Assembly: GCA_947649205.1 (NCBI GenBank)
Contig: CANSQM010000011.1
Location: 1-64,000, forward strand
Origin: an uncultured Enterorhabdus sp.
GTDB lineage: Bacteria; Actinomycetota; Coriobacteriia; Coriobacteriales; Eggerthellaceae
DNA: 64,000 bases
Reading direction: 5' to 3'
Below are positions 55,632-64,000 of the stretch, in pieces. Below the pieces are notes generated by a model that was not told the DNA's origin, ran no database searches, and was given only the letters and a program-made list of their open reading frames with translations. A program made the position numbers and the translations under genes. The first letter of the stretch is position 1, and each line of letters begins with the position of its first letter.

Positions 55632-58600
55632 CTAGCGGGCGCGGCGCAGGCGTCGGCGGGCGAGGAAGAGGGCCAGGGCCGCCGCCAGGGCGGCTGCTGC
55701 GCCCAGGGCGAGGCCGGCGGCCAGGTCGTCGCCGGTCTGGGCGAGGCGCTTGGCGCGGATGGTGGTGCCCTTGTCGCTCTTCCCGTCGAGGACGCCGCCC
55801 TTCTCGTCGGTGCCGGGCGGGTAGGCCGCCGGGCTCTCCACCTTCTCGCTCGCGCGGTCGAAGGCCTCCCAGCCCGCGGGCGGGTCGAAGGGCTCGCCGG
55901 CGACGGGATGGGTGCCGTCGGGGTCCCACTGGGAGGGCAGGGTGCCCAGGGCCGCGGCCACGTTGCCGATGTCGGCCCCCACGGCCTCCTCGGTCACCAC
56001 GGCGTCGAAGGTGAGGATGACCTCGTGACCCCCGTACAGATGGCCCGCGGCCACCGCCAGGCGCCGCGTCCGGTCATCGTAGGCGCTATCGGGCACCGCG
56101 ATCTCCGTGCCGTCGTCCAGAGTCATGCGGATGGACCCGCTCACCGGCTCCAGGCCGGCGGGCACGTCGTCGCGGATGACGGCGTCCATCCAAGCTGTGG
56201 CCGGCCCCTTGTTCGCAAGCACGATGCGGTAGCGCACCGTGTCGCCCACTCGGGTCTTGCCGTCGGTGCCCGTGGTGTTCTCGGCGGTCTTGGCCACCGT
56301 TACGTCGCCGTCGGCCGGGTCGTCGCCGATGAGGACGGGCGGCTCGGCCGGCGGGGTGCCGGCTACGGGCTCGTCGGCCGGCGGGGTGGCGGGACGGCCG
56401 GGCTCGGGGTCGGTGGGAATGGAATCGGGGCCGACGGAGGGCACCGTTCCGTGGGCGAAGGCCACGTTGGCGTTGTCCGCGCCCACGGCCTCCTTCCCGA
56501 CGGTCACATCGAAGACGAGCACGGCGCTCTGGCCGCCCCACAGGTCGCCGGCGGTCACCGCGATGGTGCGCGAGGCCTTGTCGTAGGCGGCGTCATCCAC
56601 GGCGATCTCGCGGTCTCCCACGGTCAGCTTCATCGACTGCGCCACGGGCTCCATGCCCATCGGCAGCGGGTCGGCGATGACGGCGTTCAGCAGGCAGCTG
56701 TCGGCCGTTCCCTTGTTCTTTAGGGTGATGGTGTAGCGGAGCGTATCTCCCGAGCGCGTGACCTTGGCGCCCGGGTCCGTGAGGTTCTCCACGGCCTTGG
56801 CCGTGTCGATAGCCCCCGCCCCCGGGTCGGCCGGAGCCACGGTCTCGGGACCGGCCGGGTAGGCCGGGGGAGTGACGGGCTCCGGGCCCTCGCCGGGCTT
56901 CGCGCCCGGATCGGGGTCCAGGTCCACGTCGGGGCCGGCCGGATCGGTCGGGTTCGGGCGCTTGCCCGCCGCCGAGGCCGCGTTGCCCAGGTCCACGGCG
57001 TCGGCATCGGAGAAGTCGAGGCCGGCGGCCACGGTGCACTCGAAGGTGAGCGTGGCGCTCGCGCCGCCCCAGACGGTGCCCGCAGGCACGGTGAGGGTGC
57101 GCCGGCCGTCAGCGCCCGGCTCCGAGAGGGAGAACCGCCCCGCGTCCGCGGCGGTCACGGCGTCGGCCCGCTTGAGGCTCTTCTCCGCGAGGCCGTCCCG
57201 CGGGTTGTCCAGCTCCATCGTGGCCTCGTCCAACTCCAGGCAGGCCGGCAGGGGATCGGTCAGCACCACCTGGGTCCAGGCCGAGCCCGCGGCTCCGTTG
57301 GAAGCCGTCACGGTGTAGAGGACGCGGTCCCCGGGCTGGGTGGGGCCGTCCGGGTGCGTGAGGTTCACGGCCTTCTTGGCGAGCTTGGGGGCGGGAGCCA
57401 CCTTCGGGTTCGCCTTCACGGTCACGTCCAGGTCCCACGTGGTGCCCGTATAGGCGCCGTTGGGCTTCTGCTGGATGGTCAGCTTGCCCTCGCCCACGGC
57501 CTTCGGATCCAGCACGATGGTATAGGTGCCGTCGGGGTTGCGCACCGGCTCGCCGGTCTTCTCGTCGCGGACGAAGTCGGCGTCGAACAGGCTGCCATCC
57601 TCGCCGACGATGCTGATGGGGCCGGAGGAATCGGTCTTGATGGTCAGGGTCACGCGACCGGGGTGCGGGTTGTCGTCGGTGGGCTTGTCCCAGGTGGTGG
57701 CAATGTCGCCCCCGTAGGTCTTATCGCCCGGCTTGGTGGGGTCGGCGTCGGGATCGTCGGGGGTGGGATCGGGATCCAACGTGGCCGAGGGCGGCGGCAA
57801 GGTGGGGTCGGCCCCGGGCTCGCCGGCGGCCCCGATGTCGGTCTTCGGGTCGATGGGCTCGATGGCCACGTCGGCCTTGGGGGCTTCCTCGGGATCGTCG
57901 GCGGGGTTCACGCTCTCCAGGTAGTTGGCCGGAGCGGCGCTGCCCTCAGCGGGCGGCAGGTACTGCACCGACACCACGTGCTTGCCATCGGTGGTGGCGT
58001 CCGGCACGAGGAAGTCGGCATCGGAGGGTTTGAAGGTGTAGGTGAACAGTGTATAGCCGGCCCCGTCGCCGTTCACGATGCGGTCTGCGTTCTTCTGGCC
58101 GGGCTGGGTTACGGCGCGGGAGGCTGCGCGGATGGGGTCGTCCTCCAGGGCGCGGGTGATGGGCGCGGTGACCTTGTCCTCGAAGAGGATCTCGATGGGC
58201 TCGCCCACCTTCTTGCCGTCCATATACAGCTGCACGCGGCCCTCGGGCGGCTTGCAGCTGTCCTTGTTGGCCTTGCCGTCGGGATCCTTCTCGCCGTGGT
58301 TGATGCGGGCGGTCACGGCGAGCTCCATGTCGGAGGGGTGCTGCACGCTGCCGGCCTGGCCGTTCACCCACTTCGCCTCCACGATCTCCACCGAGGAGGT
58401 GGTGGGCTTGATCTCCCACCAGCCCGTGGCGCGGTGGCCCCAGTAGCTGACGGCGAAGTCGGAGCCGGGGGTGGCGTACTGGGTGGAGTCCATGGTGAAC
58501 TTCATGACGCCCACGTCCGAGGGCATCTTGTCCACGATCTCGCTCTCGGTGCCGAGCGGGGTGCCGCCGCGCTTGTCGTAGAGCTGGTACTTGTAGCTGA

Positions 58601-60506
58601 CGGCATCCTCGTCGGTGAGTTCCTTGCCGTCGCTCACGCGGTTGCCGTTGCTGTCGGTGACCAGGCCCGTCAGCGGCGGTTCCTGCTTGCTCAGCTCGAA
58701 GGCGCCGAAGGGGGTGCCGTCGTAGTACTTCGTGAGCTTGGCGAGGTAGTCCTCGGGCAGCTCGAAGTCGATGTAGCGCTTGAGGGTGGTGCCGCCCTGG
58801 CCGGTATCGGGGTCGCGGAACAGAGGCTCGATCTTCTGTACCGCGCCGTTCTTGTCGGTGTAGGAGAGGTTGACGGTGATCTCCTTCTCGGTGGCCGTCT
58901 TGGGAAGCCACAGGAACAGCTTCCCGTTGTTGAATCGGGCCGGGGCTCCGTAAGGATAGTCCTTGCCGCCCACCTTCAAGTTCCAGTCGGTGACGCGCTC
59001 GTCCAGGTTGCTGTCGGTGATGCCGGCCTCGGTGTTGCGCTTCGCGATCTCGCTGCCCAGGTCGATGGTGATCATGAACACCTTGTTGTCGTCGCTCTCG
59101 TCCACGATGAGGCTGCCGTCATCGCCGTGGGAGAAGCTGCCGTAGGCGTAACCGTAGGCGTCCTTGTTCTCGAACTTGGAGCCGTCCTCCACCGTTTGCA
59201 CCGAGCCGCCGGTGACGATGACGTACCCGTTGCGGCCACCGATATCCACAAAGCTGGCCTCGCTCTTCGTGCTGTCGGGCAGAATGGTGCCGCCGGAGAT
59301 GATGATGGCGCCATTGCGGTTGTCGGTGGCGCAGCCGTGGCCGATGGCGTTGCCGTGCACGGGGGCAATGGCGCTGATCCAACCGCCGTTGATGCGTATG
59401 ATGCCGGTGCTCAGCTGGGAATCGGGGGCGCTGGCGTTGCTCTCCACCCGCCCGCTGTCAATAGAATCTTGGAAGAGGTAGGCCTGCTTGCGGCCCCACC
59501 AGCTGGTGTTGTACCAGGCGGCCAGGCCCGTGCCGATGGCAGCGCCGTGGTAGGCGCCCTGGGCAGTAATGCGGCCGCCATTGATGGTGGTGTACGTGCC
59601 GCCGCCGCCCTCGCCGGAACCGATGCCGGCGCCGACGCCGTAATGGTCGTCATCGGCGCTCGAGCCGGTTACGACGAAGCCCTTGGTGTCGATAACGCCG
59701 CCGTTGAAAGTCATGGCACCGGAATTCTCAAAGCTCGTACTGCCGATGCCGGCGGCCTGGTGCCCGGCTCGTACGGTGAGGCTGCCGGCGGTTTTGCCGC
59801 CTACCTCCTTAGTTTCCAGGAGGGTGAGGCTATCGTAGCTGTTGTAGGCGGCAGTGCGCTGGATTCCCTCGTTGTCTACGAACGTGGTGCCGGCGGGAAT
59901 ACGGCCGTCCTGGGGTGTGATGGGATTGCCGCTGGTATCGACGTTGCGCACCGCATCGTCGATGACGAGATGAGTGCCCTCGCCGCAGTGGATGCCGGGG
60001 GAGTAGCCGCCGGGAGTGCCTTGAAGCGTGTTGGTCGAGTTGTCCTTCAGCGTGATATGAAGGCTCGTCTCGGGGGAGATAGTTTCACCGGCGGCGTTGC
60101 GGTTGCGTTCGATATGGACGGGAACGTCCGAGTTGATGTTCACGTTATCGAAGGTGAGGTCGGCCTGGGTGCCGGGGGCAATCCAGATGGTGCCATCTGT
60201 GGGAGCGCCCGAGGTAGAGAGGGTCAGGGGCGTATCGGAGCAGATGACGAGCTTCTTGAGATGCGAAGTCAGGGGCCCTGTCGAGGCGGCCGGGTTGCCG
60301 TTGGCCGGGTGCTCGCGTACGTAATCGACGTTCTCGTAATAGTAGTCGACGCCCTCGGTGCCGCCAGTGACGGTGATGGCGCAGGCGTCGGCGGGGTGGG
60401 TGTACCCGTCGGGCACCGCCGCCAGGGCCGGCACGGGCGTCATGAGCCCGCAGGCGAGCACGGCGGCCAGGGCCGCTCGCAGGGGTCTCAGGGCTTTTCT
60501 CGTCAT
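55632..60506 (-). CDS. Giant LAQTG surface protein 1 (beta-helix, DUF11-like repeats)
   Basis: 1,624 residues. A signal peptide (1-29, ALAAVLACGLMTPVPALA) is followed by Thr/Gly-rich beta-helix sequence with repeats such as INGGWISAIAPVHGNAIG and ITVTGG (about 230-430). A middle region of beta sandwiches leads to three DUF11-like modules (near 1000, 1190 and 1370), each opening with NLTHP/ENLTD/ENTTG and ending with DPLP- or DDVP-type strands. The sorting signal is LAQTGDD (1588-1594), a hydrophobic span and RRRLRRAR. LAQTG suits a class E sortase better than LPXTG. AAAGGAG precedes the ATG. Probably an adhesin. Confidence 0.9.
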   Translation of the reverse strand: MTRKALRPLRAALAAVLACGLMTPVPALAAVPDGYTHPADACAITVTGGTEGVDYYYENVDYVREHPANGNPAASTGPLTSHLKKLVICSDTPLTLSTSGAPTDGTIWIAPGTQADLTFDNVNINSDVPVHIERNRNAAGETISPETSLHITLKDNSTNTLQGTPGGYSPGIHCGEGTHLVIDDAVRNVDTSGNPITPQDGRIPAGTTFVDNEGIQRTAAYNSYDSLTLLETKEVGGKTAGSLTVRAGHQAAGIGSTSFENSGAMTFNGGVIDTKGFVVTGSSADDDHYGVGAGIGSGEGGGGTYTTINGGRITAQGAYHGAAIGTGLAAWYNTSWWGRKQAYLFQDSIDSGRVESNASAPDSQLSTGIIRINGGWISAIAPVHGNAIGHGCATDNRNGAIIISGGTILPDSTKSEASFVDIGGRNGYVIVTGGSVQTVEDGSKFENKDAYGYAYGSFSHGDDGSLIVDESDDNKVFMITIDLGSEIAKRNTEAGITDSNLDERVTDWNLKVGGKDYPYGAPARFNNGKLFLWLPKTATEKEITVNLSYTDKNGAVQKIEPLFRDPDTGQGGTTLKRYIDFELPEDYLAKLTKYYDGTPFGAFELSKQEPPLTGLVTDSNGNRVSDGKELTDEDAVSYKYQLYDKRGGTPLGTESEIVDKMPSDVGVMKFTMDSTQYATPGSDFAVSYWGHRATGWWEIKPTTSSVEIVEAKWVNGQAGSVQHPSDMELAVTARINHGEKDPDGKANKDSCKPPEGRVQLYMDGKKVGEPIEILFEDKVTAPITRALEDDPIRAASRAVTQPGQKNADRIVNGDGAGYTLFTYTFKPSDADFLVPDATTDGKHVVSVQYLPPAEGSAAPANYLESVNPADDPEEAPKADVAIEPIDPKTDIGAAGEPGADPTLPPPSATLDPDPTPDDPDADPTKPGDKTYGGDIATTWDKPTDDNPHPGRVTLTIKTDSSGPISIVGEDGSLFDADFVRDEKTGEPVRNPDGTYTIVLDPKAVGEGKLTIQQKPNGAYTGTTWDLDVTVKANPKVAPAPKLAKKAVNLTHPDGPTQPGDRVLYTVTASNGAAGSAWTQVVLTDPLPACLELDEATMELDNPRDGLAEKSLKRADAVTAADAGRFSLSEPGADGRRTLTVPAGTVWGGASATLTFECTVAAGLDFSDADAVDLGNAASAAGKRPNPTDPAGPDVDLDPDPGAKPGEGPEPVTPPAYPAGPETVAPADPGAGAIDTAKAVENLTDPGAKVTRSGDTLRYTITLKNKGTADSCLLNAVIADPLPMGMEPVAQSMKLTVGDREIAVDDAAYDKASRTIAVTAGDLWGGQSAVLVFDVTVGKEAVGADNANVAFAHGTVPSVGPDSIPTDPEPGRPATPPADEPVAGTPPAEPPVLIGDDPADGDVTVAKTAENTTGTDGKTRVGDTVRYRIVLANKGPATAWMDAVIRDDVPAGLEPVSGSIRMTLDDGTEIAVPDSAYDDRTRRLAVAAGHLYGGHEVILTFDAVVTEEAVGADIGNVAAALGTLPSQWDPDGTHPVAGEPFDPPAGWEAFDRASEKVESPAAYPPGTDEKGGVLDGKSDKGTTIRAKRLAQTGDDLAAGLALGAAAALAAALALFLARRRLRRAR

Positions 60507-60560
60507 AATTGCTCCTTTTATGTCGAGGGGCGCGGCCCGGATGGGACGCCCCGCAGGGAC

Positions 60561-63500
60561 TTATCGGCTGCGGCGCAGGCGCCGGCGGCTGAGGAAGAGG
60601 GCGATGGCCGCCGTCATGGCGAGACCTGCGCCGAGGAGGAAACCGGCCGCCAGATCGTCGCCGGTCTGGGCGAGGCGCTTGGCCCGGATCGTGGTGCTCT
60701 CATCGGGCCCGTCCTCGGCCGGCAACACGCCGCCGTCCTTATCGGTGCCGGGGGCGTAGGCGGTGGGGCTTACCACGCGCTCGCTCTCGCGCTCGAAGGA
60801 CGACCAGCCCGCTGGCGGGTCGAAGGGCTGTCCCGGCTCGGGGTGCGTCCCGTCCGGATCCCAGGCTGAGGGCGGCACGCCCAGGGCCACGGCCGTGTTG
60901 CCGATATCGGCCCCCAGGGCCTCCTCGGTCACCAGCGCGTCGAAGACGAGCGTGACCGCCTGGCCGCCGTAGAGGTGCCCCGCGGCCACGGCCAGGATGC
61001 GGGTCCGGTCGTTGTAGGCGTCGTCGGACACCTCGACCTCGCTGCCGTCGGCCAAGGTCATCCGGATGCTCTCGCTCACCGGCTCCAGCCCTGCGGGCAC
61101 GTCGTCGCGGATAACGGCGTCCATCCAACTGGTGGCCGGGCCGTCGTTCTTAAGCGTCACGGTGTAGCGCACGACGTCGCCCACGGAGGTCTTCCCGTCG
61201 TCGCGGGTGGTGTTCTCGGCCTCCTTGGCCACGGTGATGTCGCCCTCGGCGGGATCGGTGCCCACGAGGACGGGCGGCTCTACCGGCTCGGTGCCTTCGG
61301 TTGGCTCGTCGGCCGGGGGCGCGGTCGGCTTTCCCGGCTCGGGGTTGGAAGGCACGCTGTCGGGCCCGATTGAGGGCACGGTGCCATGGGTGAAGGCCAC
61401 GTTGGCGTTGTCGGCGCCCAGGGCGTCGGCGCCGACGGTCACCTCGAAGGTGAGCCGCGCTTCCTCGCCGCCCCATAGATCGCCTGCGGTCACCGCGATG
61501 GTGCGGGAGGCCCTGTCGTAGGCGCTGTCGTCCACGGCGATCTCGCGGCCGTCGGAGAGGGTCAGCTTGAGCGACCTCGCCACGGGTTCCATACCCATCG
61601 GCAGCGGGTCGGCGATGACGGCGGCGATGAGACAGCTATTCGCGGCGCCGGTATTCTTGAGGGACACGGTGTAGCGCAGCACGTCGCCGGGCTTCGTCAC
61701 CTTGGCGTCGGGGTTCGCGACGTTCTCCACCGTCTTGGACAGCGTGGTGGAGGGGTCGGCCGGCACCACCGTGGCCGGTCCGGCCGGCAGCGCCGGATCG
61801 GAGGGATCGGGGTTCTCGGGCAGCTCCTGGCTCGGCTTGTCCGGGTCGGGGCGCGCGCCCGTGGCACTGGCGATGTTCGCGAGATCGGAGGCGATGTCGC
61901 GCCCGGCGGCATCGGCGCTCACGGTGCACTCGAAGGTGAGGGTCGCCTCGCCTTCGCCGTAGACCGCGCCGGCGGGCGCCGTGAGGGTGCGCTTGCCGTC
62001 CGCGTCGGCGGCTTCCAGCCTGTACTCGCCGAGCTTCGGGGTGCCGGTGGTGCTCGCGATCTTCTTATCGAAGCCCTGCGAGGGATTGGCTAGGCGCACG
62101 GTGGCCTCGTCCAGCTCCAGACAGCCCGGCAGGGGATCGGCCAGCACCACGTCGTTCCAGGCGGAGCCCGCGGCGCTGTTCGCGGCCTTCACGGTGTAGC
62201 GGATGCGGTCGCCGGGCTGGGTGGGGCCGTTCGGGTGCGTGAGGTTCTCGGCCACCTTGGTCACGGCCGTCTCGGGAGCGATCTGCGGGTTCGGCTTCAC
62301 GGTCACGTCGAACTCGAACACGGTGCCGGTGTAGGCGCCGTTGGGGGCCTGGCTCACGGTGAGCTTCGTGTCGCCGATGGCCTCCGGATCCACGACCAGG
62401 GTGATCTTGCCATCGGCGTCGCGCACGGGGTTGCCCTCGTCGTCCCGCACCACGTCGGCCTCGATGATGCGGCCGTCCTCGGTGGTCACGGTGATGGGGC
62501 CGGAAGAGGGGGTGTCCAGCTTCAGGGTCACGCGGCCGGGGTTCGGCTCGTCCTCGCCGTGCTCCTGGTAGGTGGCCTCGATGGTGCCGGTATACACCGT
62601 GGTGTTCGGCTTGGAGGGGTCGGCGGGCTTCGGGTCGAGATCCACCTCGATCTCGGTGCCGGCGGGGTTGGAGGGATCGTCGGGGGTGATCGACGGCTTC
62701 GGGTCGATGGGGTTGATGGCCACGGTATCGCTCGGGGCCTGCTCCGGATCCTCGGCGGGGTTCACGCTCTCCAGGTAGTTGGCCGGGGCCGCGTCGCCGC
62801 TCTTCGGCGGCAGGTACTGCACCGACACCTCGTGCTTGCCGTCGCTGGTGGCATCCGGCACGAGGAAGTCGGCGTCGGCGGGCTTGAACACGTAGGTGAA
62901 ATCGGTGTAATGGCCGGTGGTGTCGTCGCCCTTGCGCTCGGCGTTCTTCTTGCCCGCTTCGGTGGCCGCCCGGGTAGTGGCGGGCTTGTCCTCGAAGAGG
63001 ATCTCGATGGGCTCTCCCACGGCCTCGCCGTCCACGAACAGCTGCACGTAGCCCTCCGGTGCGGCGCAGGTGGGCTTGGTTGCCACGCCGGCCGGGTCGG
63101 TCTTGCCACGGCTGATCTGGGCGTTCACGCGAAGCTCCTTGTCGGAGTCGTGGTGCTCGGAGCCGGGGGCGGCATCTTCCACCCACTGGGCATCCACGAG
63201 GGCCACGGCGGAGTTCGTGGGCTCGATGACGCACCAGCCCGTGGCTCGGTGGCCCCAGTAACTCTCCTTGAAGCCCGTGGTGTTCGAGAACTCCGTAGAG
63301 GTCATGGTGAACTTCATGGTGCCCACATCCGTGGGCATAGTCTTGCCGCTGTCCACCTCGGGCCCGATGGCCTGGGGCTCGGCGTCGCCGCCGGGCAGGC
63401 GGTCGAACAGCTGGTATTTGTAGGTGACGGCGTCGCCGTCGGTGAGCTCGCGGTAGATCGGTTTGCCCGTGTCCGGGTCCTTGCCGATCTCCTCCAGGGT

Positions 63501-64000
63501 GGGCAGGGTGTTGTCAGCATCGATGGTGTAGGCCTTGAACTCCTTGCCGTCGTAGTACTTCCTCAGTTTGTCCAGGTATTCCTGGGGCAGCTCGAAGTCG
63601 GCGTAGCGGCGCAGCTTGCCGTCGGTTCCGGTTCCCGGCGGTCGGAACAGCGGCAGGGGAGTGATCTCGGTGGGCTTGCCGTTCTCGTCCAGCTTGTCGG
63701 TATTCAGATAGGTGAAGTCGACGGTGACCTCGCTGTTTTGGATGACCTGCTCGGGCAGCCACAGGTACAGGTGGCCCTTGTCGAACTCGGCCGGGGCGCC
63801 GTAGTCGTACTCCTTGCCATCTACCTTCAGCTGCCAGTCGGTGAGCGCGTAGGCTTTGGTTCCCACGTCGCTCGTGAGATCGATCTCCACCATCTTGATG
63901 GGCTCGCCCCGGTCGTTGGTGGCGGTGCCGTCGAAGATGAAGGAGCCCACTCCCAGGCTGTTGCCGATAGAGCCACCGGTGATGGTCACCTTGGCGCCGG
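60561..64000 (-). CDS. Giant LAQTG surface protein 2 (partial, 5' end beyond the window)
   Basis: About 1,146 residues are visible, ending in LAQTGDD, a hydrophobic span and RRRLRRSR. It is a close paralogue of the first protein, sharing the TVDFTYLNTDK-type sandwich region, YWGHRATGWCVIEPT-like motifs and all three DUF11-like modules, and the last ~400 residues are highly similar. The gap between the two genes is 54 bases with a good ribosome site for the left gene, so the pair probably share transcription. The N-terminal signal and beta-helix lie outside the window. Confidence 0.9.
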   Translation of the reverse strand, partial: GAKVTITGGSIGNSLGVGSFIFDGTATNDRGEPIKMVEIDLTSDVGTKAYALTDWQLKVDGKEYDYGAPAEFDKGHLYLWLPEQVIQNSEVTVDFTYLNTDKLDENGKPTEITPLPLFRPPGTGTDGKLRRYADFELPQEYLDKLRKYYDGKEFKAYTIDADNTLPTLEEIGKDPDTGKPIYRELTDGDAVTYKYQLFDRLPGGDAEPQAIGPEVDSGKTMPTDVGTMKFTMTSTEFSNTTGFKESYWGHRATGWCVIEPTNSAVALVDAQWVEDAAPGSEHHDSDKELRVNAQISRGKTDPAGVATKPTCAAPEGYVQLFVDGEAVGEPIEILFEDKPATTRAATEAGKKNAERKGDDTTGHYTDFTYVFKPADADFLVPDATSDGKHEVSVQYLPPKSGDAAPANYLESVNPAEDPEQAPSDTVAINPIDPKPSITPDDPSNPAGTEIEVDLDPKPADPSKPNTTVYTGTIEATYQEHGEDEPNPGRVTLKLDTPSSGPITVTTEDGRIIEADVVRDDEGNPVRDADGKITLVVDPEAIGDTKLTVSQAPNGAYTGTVFEFDVTVKPNPQIAPETAVTKVAENLTHPNGPTQPGDRIRYTVKAANSAAGSAWNDVVLADPLPGCLELDEATVRLANPSQGFDKKIASTTGTPKLGEYRLEAADADGKRTLTAPAGAVYGEGEATLTFECTVSADAAGRDIASDLANIASATGARPDPDKPSQELPENPDPSDPALPAGPATVVPADPSTTLSKTVENVANPDAKVTKPGDVLRYTVSLKNTGAANSCLIAAVIADPLPMGMEPVARSLKLTLSDGREIAVDDSAYDRASRTIAVTAGDLWGGEEARLTFEVTVGADALGADNANVAFTHGTVPSIGPDSVPSNPEPGKPTAPPADEPTEGTEPVEPPVLVGTDPAEGDITVAKEAENTTRDDGKTSVGDVVRYTVTLKNDGPATSWMDAVIRDDVPAGLEPVSESIRMTLADGSEVEVSDDAYNDRTRILAVAAGHLYGGQAVTLVFDALVTEEALGADIGNTAVALGVPPSAWDPDGTHPEPGQPFDPPAGWSSFERESERVVSPTAYAPGTDKDGGVLPAEDGPDESTTIRAKRLAQTGDDLAAGFLLGAGLAMTAAIALFLSRRRLRRSR

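Noticed and set aside
57354..60869. 1,171-codon plus-strand frame opposite the surface protein
   Set aside because: Antisense of a repetitive Thr/Asp/Pro coding region; no signal or domain.

Overview
The window is a high-GC, gene-dense chromosomal segment from a Gram-positive actinobacterium. It most resembles the class Coriobacteriia, probably family Eggerthellaceae. This is inferred from a Tat-exported flavin (FMN/FAD) reductase beside a membrane LuxR-type regulator, LAQTG-anchored surface proteins, and sigma-70-like promoters with GAAC-N4-GTTC LexA boxes. No rRNA, tRNA, CRISPR array or insertion sequence was seen; most of the window looks like core chromosome.

Layout. 1-4.1 kb: a YnjBCD-type ABC importer (binding protein, two permeases, ATPase). 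4.3-7.4 kb: a PhnP-like hydrolase and nucleoside hydrolase cassette bounded by similar AT-rich elements, divergent from a phosphotransferase. 7.5-9.9 kb: an isochorismatase-NUDIX fusion divergent from an SPFH protein. 10-17 kb: rplS, rnhB, a YraN-like nuclease, comM, dprA, trmFO and a XerC/D-type recombinase. 17.4-19.5 kb: a 32-aa membrane peptide, a small XRE regulator and an MFS transporter. 19.6-28.5 kb: genome-maintenance genes (uvrA with a LexA box, an AlkD-like protein, a HigBA-type toxin-antitoxin pair, and an SOS-type umuC-yolD operon with two LexA boxes), with gdhA and a membrane protein between them. 28.6-32.8 kb: a sigma factor translationally coupled to a membrane-anchored beta-propeller protein, then a DUF2130 coiled-coil protein. 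32.9-41.6 kb: a Lys/Cys-rich small protein, a HIRAN-domain protein, a Sel1-like protein and the AddB/AddA helicase-nuclease. 41.8-50.7 kb: metabolism (DDAH-like hydrolase, glutaredoxin-like protein, serC, serA, leuA, XRE-cupin regulator with an acyl-CoA ligase, coaD). 50.8-55.2 kb: a truncated luxR and a truncated flavin reductase meeting head to head at an apparent deletion scar, followed by an intact Tat FMN/FAD reductase. 55.6-64 kb: two tandem giant LAQTG surface proteins, the second cut by the window end.

The strongest regulatory story is a DNA-damage network: three GAAC-N4-GTTC operators control uvrA and a leaderless umuC-yolD operon, and further repair genes (AlkD-like, AddAB, HIRAN, RNase HII) lie nearby. 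The least explained items are the sigma/beta-propeller pair, two roughly 100-nt intergenic hairpins, the paired AT-rich elements around the nucleoside hydrolase cassette, and the 32-aa membrane peptide.
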